Assembly: GCA_019648995.1 (NCBI GenBank)
Contig: BLXT01006930.1
Location: 375,689 to 413,164 of the forward strand
From: Plakobranchus ocellatus
Taxonomy: Eukaryota > Mollusca > Gastropoda > Plakobranchidae
Direction of reading: 5' to 3'
Length of the DNA stretch: 37,476 bases
Part shown: positions 12,101 through 20,239 of the stretch, piece by piece
Layout: each line of letters starts with the position of its first letter
Position numbering within the stretch: position 1 is the stretch's first letter
The notes under the pieces: generated by a model
What the model saw: only the letters and a program-made list of their open reading frames with translations
Databases searched by the model: none
Told to the model about the DNA's origin: nothing
Made by a program: the position numbers and the translations under genes

Positions 12101-15100
12101 AAAGGGGAAAGTGCAAATAGAAGGGTCAATAAAATTTTGATCTGCTCAAAACCAATCTTTTTGTCTAATCATAGATAGAAAATCTGGAGAGTTAGATCAA
12201 TAGGTAATTTCCATATTGATCATGATTGCTGAGTACAGAAGTTGAATTTACCTCATTGATGGAAAAGATAACTTTGAAATTGATCCTGCATTTTTAAAAT
12301 CCAGAATTGGCCATTTTTTGATGCATTAATAGCTTGAGAATGAGGCTTTTAGCTGTAAGAGTAAAACAAGTTTGATAAGACTCTGGGTGAGACCGAAATT
12401 GCTTGAAAGTGGATTATAACACCAAAATTGAGCATTGTGAGCCAAACTTTGTAGTGCTCAGCTGTGTGTGTCCAGCGACCTGAAAATAATTATGATGATG
12501 ATGATGACATACTTGGGAAAAAAGCTCTGAACATAACTATGATGACAAAATCACCAAAAAGAAAATGGTCAGGTAAGGCACAAATACCTTAAGTTCACTC
12601 ACCACGAAGTAAAGAGACAAAGGCCTAGTTTTTTCATCTAAACAACCTCACTGGTATTCATTACGCGTTTCCACTTTGTATTCACACACATAAAAAAAAA
12701 ATAGAATAATATTGGAATTCACCTTTTGGCGATTGCTCAAGTAGAAACTTCTACTACCAGAAAATTGAAAAGTGAGGGAAGGGTGGAATTGATTTTAAAA
12801 AATGTCCTCAGCTCTCTCTCTATTTTTATGTCAGGAAATGACATGTCGGCTTTTTTATCTTTGTCAGAAGAAGCAGCAGCACCAGAGGCATGCAATTTCC
12901 TAGACAAGAGTCCATTCCACCAGCAGTACCTGATCAGTGCAGGGCTTGCTACAGAGGTCAGATCACTGCAGGCATCACACCCAGAGACAGACCTCGGCAA
13001 CAGCAGTGCTGTGCCAGACCTGGGCGAGACACGACCTGGTGTAGGCTTGTTGCATCGGAGTAGAGAAACAGGCGTGTCAGTGTCTGGTCTTGGTGCTTAT
13101 CCCTCTCTTTTCTACAGCAGCAACTTGCCTAGCCAGGATGGTCCACCTGTACAGCATCGTCCGCCAGCCTCTAAAGCTGGTGTGTATTCCTATACAGTAT
13201 ATCATAACTAAATATCACTATTTGGGAATGGATTGGCACTTCTAAACCTTTCCCCAACTTTTTAAAGACATGTGCACTAGTGTTTTCCATAAATGGTTCA
13301 TAGAGATTAGCTAATACCTAATAGTCATATTGCTATAAATTTCTGTCCAGTGGTTTGCACATATCATTTGTATCATACGACAACTGGTTTTTTCTTGCCA
13401 CAAATTACAACAACTCATTTTCCCCATTGTAGTCCTGTGTGTTTTTGTCTCTCACATTCCACCTTTTCTGTTGCAGCGTTTTGTGGACCAATGGTTCACA
13501 CTCCAGCATTGACCCAAAAAACCCTGAAAAAAATGAGCATAGCGAGCTTTCCACTTCCGTGCAAAGGTTTCCTTTATTTAAAATATTAGTCTCAGGCTGT
13601 TTATGAATCTATATACTGCACAGTCCATGTTTTTTATATAGAAAATCCATCTAATTATGCAGCTGCTGAGGGGCACAACAGAAATGTTGATGTGATTGAT
13701 GTTGCTGATCTAATTTTCATGTCTTTGTGACTGTCTCACAGAATCAGCTCCCGTACCATCTAAGTGCCAAACAGTGCAGCATCTTGTAGATGAAGCAGCT
13801 CCTCTACCATCATCATCATCATCACCATCATCATCAGCTCTCGAAGTACCTCCAACCAACTTCAGCTTGAGCAGGATCCTACCCCTGCAGCAGCAGCCTA
13901 GTCGGCTGGACCTTCCGACCGCAGCAGTGAGTGGTCAGAGTCAAGCACTGGACATCAATGCAGGTGAGATTTTTTCTTTTATGAGGTAGGCAAGGTTTGT
14001 CATAACCATAGTAAGAATGCAATATGAATGTCATATAGAATCAGCATTTCAAGAAAAAGGCTAGTCTAACCCTATCTGTACGTGTGGGGTAATTTTGTTA
14101 CCCCAAGACTTGTTTTTAATTTTTTAAAAATACTTTAAATGGAGATTTTTCCTTCAGCTTCTCAGCATTCCTCAAAAAATCAATTTGACATATGATTACA
14201 TAATAATGATTGACAGAAAATTAATATTGAACTGACCTGAGGTCATTTTCGAAACCCTCCATTATTTTTTACTATTTAAATTTTGGGGTGATTTTGTTAC
14301 CCCCGACGTACGGATAGGTATGTAGCGATTTTTTTACCAGACGAAGTTTTTGGCGCGCAGTTACCCCACACGTACAGAGAAGACTATATTGCTATTAAAA
14401 TGTGGGGGCACTCCCAACGTACAGATACGATAGTAAAACACCTCGTATGGTTGGGGTTAATTAAGATTGTGATGGTAGGAGAACCACAAGATTTGCAAAT
14501 AGTTGCTTTCCTGGACAAACAAGCTCCACAGACAAAGTCCAGCCGGAAGTCCAGCTGATTCAGGGAATGGAAGGCAGAAATTGCTGAAATGCAGATGATT
14601 TCTTTTTCTAGCAGTTTCAATTATCTCGATACTTTTTACTCTCCTAGGACCTGTAGATGGTGAATCTAGATACCGGCTGCTACAAGCATCATCTGAGGAC
14701 ATGGAGGAGGCAGCAAGTCGCATGAACAGGCATTTGGCTGTAAGTACTGGCATCTGACACTCAGAAACTGTGCATGTGCAGACAAACCCCCAAAACTTTA
14801 CACAAACACTGAGACTGTCCTTTTTATAAGGATGCCAGAAAAGTAACACTACCAACACCCTTAGCTGACAAACTCTGCTGTGACCTGGTGGCTCTGAAAA
14901 GGACTGGAGCACTTATTCAGGCCTGTTGAATATCACTCTACCTTGAGAGGCAGACAACAAGAAAATTTAACCATATTACCTGTTCAAATCGATTATTCTG
15001 GGCCGTGTTTATTTGTCTTTTCAAATCGATGTCTAAGTTTGTGTGGCTGCTTATGTAATCAGTTGCCAAGATGTGGTCTCCAAAATTGTTCGACTTTTTT

Positions 15101-15722
15101 TCATTATTTTATGAATAAATTAATCATGAAGACTGGAAAAGAGCAAATGAGTATAAGTGAGGTAGGCCTTATAGAGTGGATATTACTATCCCTAGAGTCA
15201 GGTTAAAGAAGAAAGGTCTTCCTCCCTTTTAAATATTGGTGGGCAAGCACTGGTGAAGTCATCATTGAAAGTTGTTTGGTTCATTTACACAGAAAGAATG
15301 TACCCAAAATTGAATCTAAAAAAAAAGCATTAGTTTTAAGGCCAATATGCTTAGATGATTTAGATTTGTCATTCAAAGTTTAATTTTTCCAAGTATGAGC
15401 TTACAAAGATGTTTCAATCATTGTGATGATGGCAACCTACCCTTTGGTATTCCTTGTATTTGTTCAGGTGTAAAAGAAGAGGAAGGAAAATTATGATATG
15501 AAAAGAAAACCCGATAAAAATTGAAATAAATAAGATTTAAAAAGTGACAGCCTGTCAACACACGTCCTATTTAAAAAAATTTTTTTTTGCCTTAAAAAAA
15601 AAAAGAATGTATGGTTTTTTTTGCAGAGGTGGGCAGACAAACTTACAGCAGTGGACCAGAGAAATGATAGCGTAAACACTGTCAGAGGCAAGCTAACTTG
15701 TGAGCAGCATAAACCGCTGTAG
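1755..15722 (+). CDS. GSE1: GSE1 orthologue, spliced coding span (5' end missing)
   Basis: This entry is the whole spliced gene; the exons follow separately. Known for the family: GSE1 is a nuclear, largely disordered scaffold found with the LSD1/KDM1A-CoREST-HDAC corepressor complex. Seen here: exons in order match recalled human GSE1 at several places. These are FAAALRKLAHQAKDSS (human FAAALRKLAKQAEEP), APVVTIAPTQT (PPVVTIAPTKT), LGLAGLPYGIDPAAYAAY (LPPLGLDPATAAAYY), KLNLLEYLGLTTGKRKR (KLEFLQLFGLTTQQQKE), ELEEKKERRRRRKLR (ELVAQKRRKRRRMLR) and EEKATFLVAMGL (EEKKKFLTIFNL). Sixteen exons join in phase to a stop at 15720-15722, giving about 1,417 codons against 1,217 in human. The protein is rich in His, Gln, Ser, Ala and Pro. 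The start codon and the beginning of the protein are not found. The C-terminal coiled coil of the human protein is not recognisable. The orthology is well supported; exact junctions are inferred from splice consensus and phase. Confidence 0.92.
1854..2718 (+). other. GSE1 intron
   Basis: GT-AG intron containing a (GT)n microsatellite at 2049-2073. Nothing else recognised. Confidence 0.6.
2049..2073. repeat. (GT)n microsatellite
   Basis: A perfect GT dinucleotide run of 25 bases. Confidence 0.97.
2719..2937 (+). CDS. GSE1: GSE1 exon b, FAAALRKL motif
   Basis: The acceptor is TTCTTCTTCTCCCAG and the donor is CAG|GTTGGT. The frame reads APSASKPLIPVPGSPHTEMG and ends in FAAALRKLAHQAKDSS, the most diagnostic N-terminal match to GSE1. 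It begins in phase 1 and ends in phase 1. Confidence 0.9.
2938..3845 (+). other. two GSE1 introns flanking exon c
   Basis: Introns 2938-3350 and 3539-3845. The second holds a degenerate GAT/GGT-type trinucleotide tract at about 3662-3757 and an eight-C run at 3767-3774. No other feature seen. Confidence 0.75.
3351..3538 (+). CDS. GSE1: GSE1 exon c, VVTIAPT motif
   Basis: The acceptor is TTTTTCAATGCAG and the donor is AGG|GTGAGC. The frame carries SAPVVTIAPTQTHAPAHQHH, matching the PPVVTIAPTKT segment of human GSE1. It begins in phase 1 and ends in phase 0. Confidence 0.88.
3846..4099 (+). CDS. GSE1: GSE1 exon d, His/Gln-rich
   Basis: The acceptor ends CCCTGTACTAG and the donor is AGT|GTAAGT. 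The frame begins NHDRLPSALSGNSSSYEHQQ and continues into mixed poly-His and poly-Gln, then a Ser/Arg tail (REDDRGSRSSSRV). The low-complexity run is coded by CAT/CAC/CAG triplets and could vary in length between individuals. Phase 0 in, phase 2 out. Confidence 0.85.
4100..5646 (+). other. GSE1 intron
   Basis: AT-rich 1.5-kb intron with poly-T and poly-A tracts and a short (AT)n run at about 4804-4817. The open frame reaching upstream of exon e from 5504 is intronic by the acceptor and phase argument. Confidence 0.8.
5647..5994 (+). CDS. GSE1: GSE1 exon e, Ala/Tyr-rich LGL..DPAAYAAY segment
   Basis: The acceptor TTTTTCATTAGGCAG completes the split Val codon left by the previous exon, which rules out the nearby AG at 5620-5621. 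The donor is ACAG|GTATGG. The segment GFPGYRPEDEALARLGLAGL followed by PYGIDPAAYAAY aligns with human FRPYHTTDDLRMSSLPPLGL and DPATAAAYYHP. Phase 2 in and out. Confidence 0.88.
5995..6506 (+). other. GSE1 intron with (ATT)n
   Basis: GT-AG intron. It contains an ATT trinucleotide repeat and a T/C-rich stretch near 6280-6320. Nothing else recognised. Confidence 0.85.
6130..6163. repeat. (ATT)n microsatellite
   Basis: About eleven tandem ATT units, flanked by degenerate copies. Confidence 0.95.
6507..6806 (+). CDS. GSE1: GSE1 exon f, Leu/Ala-rich
   Basis: The acceptor is CATGTCTCCAG and the donor is GAG|GTATGT. The frame reads RFDDPLLLERYRLLQASSPY, two poly-Ala blocks and LLDPLLDPRLAMLE. The counterpart in human is RMDDSYCLSALRSPFYP. 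The nonapeptide RYRLLQASS recurs in a later exon (14648-14739). Phase 2 in and out, length 300. Confidence 0.88.
6807..7385 (+). other. GSE1 intron
   Basis: 579-base AT-rich GT-AG intron; no feature beyond homopolymer tracts. Confidence 0.85.
7386..7708 (+). CDS. GSE1: GSE1 exon g, charged region; 3' boundary ambiguous
   Basis: The acceptor is TTTTTTATTTTTAAG. The frame begins SRLEEEKVRELQESERGRDE, the probable counterpart of the much longer Glu/Arg-rich coil of vertebrate GSE1, then poly-Ser. Two donors give the same phase: CTTAG|GTTATT after 7708 (a weak GT site) and CATG|GCAAGT after 7690 (a GC site with a perfect downstream half). The shorter exon drops six residues. Confidence 0.8.
7709..8246 (+). 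other. GSE1 intron region holding the candidate microexon
   Basis: Apart from the 42-nt microexon (7933-7974), there is a second bracketed segment at 8157-8197 that does not keep phase (see rejected items). Confidence 0.7.
7933..7974 (+). CDS. GSE1: candidate 42-nt GSE1 microexon
   Basis: The acceptor is a long T run followed by GTGCAG and the donor is TCT|GTGAGT. The length is 42 nt and it is open in the phase set by its neighbours (phase 1 on both sides). It would add about 14 basic residues (EGKSASRAKLFKF plus split codons). Its use is not proven; the flanking exons also join in frame without it. Confidence 0.45.
8247..8440 (+). CDS. GSE1: GSE1 exon h
   Basis: The acceptor is TTTTTTGTTAAACAG and the donor is AGG|GTATGT. 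The frame reads HKSYANDRVYRDSRAHHQSP and ends IIKPYDR. It is hydrophilic and Tyr/Ser/Arg-rich, with no named domain. Phase 1 in, phase 0 out. Confidence 0.8.
8441..8864 (+). other. GSE1 intron
   Basis: GT-AG intron. A 34-bp tandem duplication lies just upstream of its acceptor, next to a TG-rich stretch that itself forms the acceptor tract. Confidence 0.85.
8774..8841. repeat. 34-bp tandem duplication
   Basis: Two head-to-tail copies, 8774-8807 and 8808-8841, differ at two positions. Each begins TGTGTCATGCATTGA. Confidence 0.93.
8865..10038 (+). CDS. GSE1: GSE1 large exon i with conserved KLD...GLTT region
   Basis: The acceptor is GTGTGTGTAG and the donor is GAG|GTGAGA. At 1,174 nt this is the largest exon. 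The first half is Ser/Pro/His/Gln-rich and disordered. The end is conserved: SKLDRREAAFKVQKRKRR, an acidic patch (GEECGDEEEE), then KLNLLEYLGLTTGKRKR. In human the same order is SKLDLEERRRREAQ, acidic DESDEEE, KLEFLQLFGLTTQQQKE, the family-defining region (DUF3736 in Pfam, by recall). Phase 0 in, phase 1 out. Confidence 0.93.
10039..11174 (+). other. GSE1 intron region holding the 54-nt candidate exon
   Basis: 1,136 bases between exons i and j; AT-rich, with only the candidate cassette exon recognised. Confidence 0.8.
11011..11064 (+). CDS. GSE1: candidate 54-nt GSE1 cassette exon
   Basis: The acceptor is TTTGTTTTATAAG and the donor is ACC|GTGAGT; both are good. The 54 nt are phase 1 at both ends and would insert LESFDFGGTTQKGEDSN between GLTTGKRKR and ELEEKKERRRRRKLR. 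Joining the flanking exons directly restores alignment to human GLTTQQQKEELVAQKRRKRR without a gap, so this looks like an optional exon. Confidence 0.6.
11175..11426 (+). CDS. GSE1: GSE1 exon j, basic cluster and EEK..FL motif
   Basis: The acceptor is TTTGTATGAATCAG and the donor is CTG|GTAAGC. It reads LEEKKERRRRRKLRMASLSP and later IPEEKATFLVAMGLRPLPG, aligning with human LVAQKRRKRRRMLRERSPSP and FEEKKKFLTIFNLTHIS. The Arg/Lys run could act as a nuclear localisation signal. Length 252, phase 1 in and out. Confidence 0.9.
11427..12867 (+). other. two GSE1 introns flanking exon k
   Basis: Introns 11427-11946 and 12037-12867. The second has a short (GAT)n at about 12492-12507. No other feature seen. 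Confidence 0.85.
11947..12036 (+). CDS. GSE1: GSE1 exon k
   Basis: The acceptor is TTTTTCCCACAAAATAG and the donor is AAG|GTAAGA. It reads LSQQRKLVAHLRKKNGFGK, continuing the human alignment (ISAEKRKDKERLVEMLRAMK). Length 90, phase 1 in and out. Confidence 0.85.
12868..13179 (+). CDS. GSE1: GSE1 exon l
   Basis: The acceptor is TTATCTTTGTCAG and the donor is CTG|GTGTGT. The frame begins EAAAPEACNFLDKSPFHQQY and is Ser/Pro-rich afterwards. I see no recognisable domain. Length 312, phase 1 in and out, compatible with both neighbours. Confidence 0.78.
13477..13566 (+). CDS. GSE1: GSE1 exon m
   Basis: The acceptor is CCTTTTCTGTTGCAG and the donor is AAG|GTTTCC. It encodes FCGPMVHTPALTQKTLKKMS and IASFPLPCK. 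Length 90, phase 1 in and out. I see no homology by eye; the exon is supported by splice sites and phase. Confidence 0.65.
13742..13963 (+). CDS. GSE1: GSE1 exon n, poly-Ser
   Basis: The acceptor is GACTGTCTCACAG and the donor is CAG|GTGAGA. It encodes SAPVPSKCQTVQHLVDEAAP, a TCA-repeat poly-Ser run, then a Gln/Leu-rich tail. Length 222, phase 1 in and out. Confidence 0.75.
13964..14647 (+). other. GSE1 intron with inverted-repeat cluster
   Basis: GT-AG intron whose centre (14071-14433) is built from related inverted units; the rest is plain AT-rich sequence. Confidence 0.8.
14071..14318. mobile_element. MITE-like inverted-repeat element (candidate)
   Basis: A 34-bp arm at 14071-14104 starting CCTATCTGTACGTGTGGGGT is matched in inverse orientation by 14285-14318, ending CGTACGGATAGG. 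A related end lies at 14361-14378, an exact inverse of 14075-14092, and another at 14413-14433. No clear target-site duplication was found, so this may be several overlapping elements or a local palindromic repeat. It carries no coding sequence. Confidence 0.5.
14648..14739 (+). CDS. GSE1: GSE1 exon o, predicted helical
   Basis: The acceptor is TACTCTCCTAG and the donor is GCT|GTAAGT. It encodes PVDGESRYRLLQASSEDMEE and AASRMNRHLA, which looks helical and repeats RYRLLQASS from exon f. Phase 1 in, phase 0 out. Confidence 0.72.
14740..15626 (+). other. last GSE1 intron
   Basis: 887-base GT-AG intron. I see nothing in it beyond A/T tracts. Confidence 0.75.
15627..15722 (+). CDS. GSE1: GSE1 terminal coding exon
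   Basis: The acceptor is GGTTTTTTTTGCAG. It reads RWADKLTAVDQRNDSVNTVR, GKLTCEQHKPL and then TAG. The end does not resemble the long coiled coil at the human C-terminus. Either the invertebrate protein ends differently or another 3' exon exists that I did not recognise. Confidence 0.65.
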   Translation, partial: RWADKLTAVDQRNDSVNTVRGKLTCEQHKPL

Positions 15723-17689
15723 CTGGCTCAAACCATCGGCCAGTGATGAATTCCTCCAGTTTTCACAGTTCCTACCATCTGTCACAGCTCAAGGGTGACA
15801 TTTGTGACTTGATGCAATTCATTTGCATTTAGATGGATTGTGGCTTTCTGAAGGACTCGAGCAAAGAGACGCATGGCTTGTCAGTGAGCGTCATGTATGC
15901 TTTAGTGGCATTGAGTTATTTCTTTGAGTCCTTGACAACTACAACTTGGAGTACCAGAGAGCTTGGCCTTTTCAATCATGGGTTCTGCTACCACATACAT
16001 GTGAACTATCTATAAATCTCCTTTAAGTTATGGTAATAGGGTTAGAAAGATGGAGATCATGGCAATATCTCTCTACTAGTGCTGCAATAGTGAGAGGCGG
16101 AGGCCTTAATCAGGCAACAAAGTGTGAGTGAATTTTTAAGCAAAGAAAAATCCATCTATTTCTAGGTATTAAAATGCTTTGTAAATTATCTGTTTTTTGA
16201 TCTTTGACCTTTTGGCAATGTTTTTTCCCTGTTGATTTCATTTAACCAGTCCATATGAAATGAGTGTTGATGATAACTGCCCAAGAAGATAGAAAAGAAA
16301 AATGTATACGTTTTAAAGGGTTATCAACACTAAGAGATATTGAAAGAAATGGTTTTCAACATCCTAAGGTACTTTTATCTATTGGGCTTTACTCATTTTA
16401 CCTTATAAAAACATTTCTGTAAACAATAAGATTAGTGGCACATCTAATTGATCTGTGTTTTTTTTTAAATATGGATTATTAGCATCACTTGACTGTTTAA
16501 GCTAGATGATATTAGATTGTGAAGTTGAGTAATTGGAATAAATTCTGCAGGCTATCTTGTGGTTAGCATCTTGAGCTGTGTGCTGTAAGGAAAGTGCCTT
16601 TCTCAAGGATTCAATACCAAGAGCAGCCTCCTCTTCAGGTGAAAGCAACAACTTTTAAAAAATTCTGCAAGTCCACAGCAGTTTGCCTGAACTACAAATT
16701 GGTGTTGGATTATAACTGAGCCTTCTTTGTACAAGCTGGAAATCATTTTGCTCTGAAGTTTTTTGTGAATGTAGTATAATTTTGCTATATCAAACATCTG
16801 ACTTGAGCTCACACAGTTCGTTGTATGTAAGATGTTAAGTCACCAGTGTGCAGCCCAGATAGCATGGACACATAAAGCCGAGTGCTTCCCAGTTGAGCTG
16901 CTGGCTAGACATGCCCAAAATACCCTTGGTGTGAGTTTAAATACTTATATTATTCCCTCAGTCTGGAGGCTCAAGTTGAGGATCAGTTACTTTCCCCCAT
17001 CAACCAGACGGCCCATGGTGGCATCAATTTTTTTTTGACATCTTGTGATTTTTTTTTTCACCTCTTTAATGGCTGAAAAACTTAGAACTACGATAAAATT
17101 GTCTGCTTTATTAGTTCATGCCACATTTTTTCTTAGTTCTGAGCGGGGTAATCATTTTTTTTTTTTTTTTTCATTTTTTTGCAAAATAGCATTGAGTGAG
17201 CTTGACATTGTATTTGACCTAAACATTTGTTTGTGCTGAATTGCTGAAATCTTGTATACAATTTACAATGAGAAATTAAAACTTTCATTCTCTGCTGTTT
17301 TTTTTTTTCTTTCCCATTTTACTTATCGTTCAACATTTTACAAACTTTAAGCTCTGAATTTTGCTGAGCAACAGAATTTTGTCCAATCAGATATCCTGCA
17401 TCCGTGAAAACACATATGAAAAGGGTAATTGTCTTTTAAAGGCTTGTAAAAACATCTTGATACTAATTTAAAGTTTCGACAAAAGCCTCTCGTAAAATCT
17501 ACACACTTAATTTCGTTTATTAAAAGGTTCATTTTTAAAAATGTTTTTTCTGGCCTTCCTCAACTTCACACTGCATTGATATTTTTCATATCAAACTTCA
17601 ATAAAAGGAGAATATGTATATGTTATTCTCTGAAAATACTGTGTCCTTTGCTACAAGGCTTTTAGGCCCTTGTCAGTCTGGGATTTTGG

Positions 17690-17766
17690 TGGTGGTATCA
17701 AACTCAGTCCTGCTGCAGAAAAGTCCCTGCAGATTTGAGGTTAAGTTCTTTGACCATTGTGCCACC
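17690..17766 (-). mobile_element. tRNA-derived SINE-like fragment, copy 1
   Basis: On the minus strand, TGGCACAATGG (complement of 17754-17764) fits the pol III box A consensus TRGYNNANNGG. A degenerate box-B-like GTTTGATACC follows (complement of 17694-17703), 50 bases on. The tract between them resembles the segment at 29352-29428. No tail or target duplication was resolved. Confidence 0.45.
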
Positions 17767-19301
17767 ATTGTCCCACTGCTGAACGAGAAAGGCACAAGTT
17801 TTTAAGGCAGCATAGAGTACCCTCTGAGCGCAGTGGTGTGCCATGCAAGGTTAAGCTTGAAAACAAATGTATATCCTGTGGTGATGAGGAATTGTGTGTA
17901 ACCCTGTGTTGCAGTCATATTAAGTTTATCATCTTTTTTTGTTAATAATCAGTGATCATTAAGATCAGTTTTAAAATGAATCATATATAAGCTTATCATG
18001 TATAAATTTGTTAGAAAAAGAACTTTTAGGTTTGTTCTCCCCCTCACCCAATTTTAATGCTTGGTTAATTTAAAATTGTGAAGATATCTTGGCATAAAAT
18101 CATATCTATATCCAGCTTTTACCATTAGAAAAATCACAGGATATACCGCAATTTCAAGTAAAATGTGTTTAAGAAACATGTTAAAAATTCTAGTTGTAGC
18201 TCAATAGACTGGACCTGTTACAAATACTTACATTTTCACTAAAGGTTTGCATTGAGTTTACTATGAAACTTAAGACAAGCTTGGTGTGTAGCATGTAATC
18301 TACATGCACTAACTCATAGCGTAGAACTGATGCCATATGAATCACACCAGTCCTAGATGAGGAACTGTGTGAGGGGAGAGAAAATGCTGACTTATTAATG
18401 AACACAAACCTCTTCATTACTTTCTGAACAGTCCTTTGCATAATATGACTACTACCACTACTGATTATACTGCTACTATATCTCCATCACTTTTACCTTT
18501 ACTGTTTCTATTATCACTTCTGGGAAATCACCATGACTGGCACTTCTACCATTACTACATGACTGCTGCTGCTGTTATTACTAGTAGTAGTACTGGATCG
18601 CCATCACCACAACCACACTCTTCTATTTGATGTTGAAGAGGTTCAAAACCTCCCCTTTACTAAACCAAGTGCTAATGGCTGGCCAATTTTTGGTGGTTAG
18701 TTTTCTTTTTTCTGTGTTTTTTATTTCATGTTTACATTGTTGATCTATCAATACTATCATGTTTGCTATACTCACGTTGGGATTCTTGTTGGTGTAGTTT
18801 GTCAATCATCAGTTATCATGATGTACAGCAAGTTCTATAAACATGTTTTTTTACAACTACATGATTATTGTTCTATCTTTGGTAAGGGTTTAGTCTCATT
18901 GTAACTGCAATATTTTATGCTTTCAAGTGTTGGATTCTTGCAAATATACATTTACATGTGTACACTTTTTCTGGCATTGTCTTATGAATTATATTTTATT
19001 GACTATTCACACATTTTTATATTATACATTTTCCCTCCCACATTTCCATGTTGTTTAGTGCCTTTAGTATACTGTGACAACTGATTTCTTTTTGCTAAAC
19101 ATTGTTCAATATTTAATTATTAATTATCATTATTATTAATGGTATTTAAGATGTGAAATTCCATGTCATAGCATGAAGCTCTTTTTCTTTGATGTCAACT
19201 TTGATTGTTTCAGCCACTGGATGGTTGTCTTGATATTTTGATATTGTGATTTTTACAGCTGTGACTTGTATGTGTGAATTATATTATTGTGCTGACATAA
19301 A

Positions 19302-19307
19302 AATAAA
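19302..19307 (+). other. candidate GSE1 poly(A) signal
   Basis: AATAAA at the end of a U-rich, UTR-like stretch. Cleavage site unseen because of the gap beginning at 19326. Confidence 0.4.
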
Positions 19308-19325
19308 CATTCAAAGATAAGAAGA

Positions 19326-19358
19326 NNNNNNNNNNNNNNNNNNNNNNNNNNNNNNNNN
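19326..19358. other. assembly gap (33 N)
   Basis: Run of 33 N. Smaller ambiguous runs are at 27296-27298 and 30657-30658. Confidence 0.99.
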
Positions 19359-19465
19359 GGAAGGAATGAAGAGAATGATATAGGTTTGGGAAGTGAGATA
19401 CAGAAGAGAGAGAGAGAGCACTCAGTAGCTGCTAGTGCTAGTGCTATGGATTACATATTATTATA

Positions 19466-20239
19466 CAGTAGAACACGTTTAAACAGAAATTCTAGGAAGT
19501 AGGATTTCTATTTTGGTTTAAGCATAGCGCATTAAATAAGTAAGATAAATAAACCAGTCCCACCTATCGTCACATCACAATGTGAATGAACACGCCTGTC
19601 CACAAATCTTTCTATCTTTTCCTTCTCTTTCCTTTTCAGTTAAGAGGTTCTTGCGCCTGTTTATAATAGAGCTTTCACAATTTTATCATTGCCTAAGTAA
19701 GTTTTCCGGCCCTGAAGTCCTCTACTTTTACAATTTAATCATCGCCTAAGCTATTGGTACTGAAGTCCTCAACAAGAGAGATGGCTTTATTACTGGCTGT
19801 GATGCAACAGTTTTTGCTTAGCTTTGGGCTGATGGGACCTAGATATGTAGGGAGTGTCTGGCACGGTCCCGCTGCGTAACTGAGTGGTGAAAGAGAAGGG
19901 ATGAGCAGGTGTGTGCAGTAGACCTAGCCAGACATCGGGCCTGGCCGTCTGTAGTGTGAGGTACCAGTAACAGTATTGGGTTTGCATGGAGTAATGCAAC
20001 AAAGAAAGGGAAGGGCCAGGTGTATAAAAAAAAAAAAGATTTTTTTATGTGTCGGTGGGACAGTGACTGGGCTTTTCCAGTAGTTTTATTTAATTTTAGT
20101 GATAGTAAGGCAGCCAACGCTTTCGGTTTACTGCATGTTTAGTAAGAAAGAATAAGAGGAAAAACAAGAAGCTCTTCAATTTCTTTTTGGTTTAGCAGTT
20201 TTTCGGTTCTGCCGTTTTTGGTTTAGGTGTGGTCTACTG
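19466..20239. mobile_element. Tigger/pogo-like non-autonomous DNA transposon
   Basis: The left end starts CAGTAGAACACGTTTAAAC. The right end, read inward on the other strand, starts CAGTAGACCACACCTAAAC, 15 of 19 identical. Both ends are flanked by TA (19464-19465 and 20240-20241), the duplication made by Tc1/mariner/pogo elements, and the CAGT-plus-TAAAC ends resemble Tigger families. At 774 bp with no transposase-like frame it is a non-autonomous, MITE-like copy. Its place downstream of GSE1 could put it in the 3' UTR if a distal poly(A) site is used. Confidence 0.72.

Larger units (their letters stand above)
15723..19325 (+). other. GSE1: probable GSE1 3' untranslated region
   Basis: Follows the GSE1 stop with no protein-like frame. 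It contains possible poly(A) signals AATAAA at 17600-17605 and 19302-19307; the latter is followed within 20 bases by the assembly gap. It also holds a SINE-like fragment (17690-17765) and a degenerate ACT/ACC trinucleotide tract near 18445-18615. The true mRNA end cannot be fixed from sequence. Confidence 0.5.

Noticed and set aside
12726-12867. Open frame upstream of GSE1 exon l
   Set aside because: It is a chance extension through the intron. A clean acceptor (TTATCTTTGTCAG) ends at 12867 and phase matches exon k only from there.
18436-18630. 64-codon frame with Thr/Ser/Pro runs
   Set aside because: It is made by a degenerate ACT/ACC trinucleotide tract in the GSE1 3' UTR and is not a gene.
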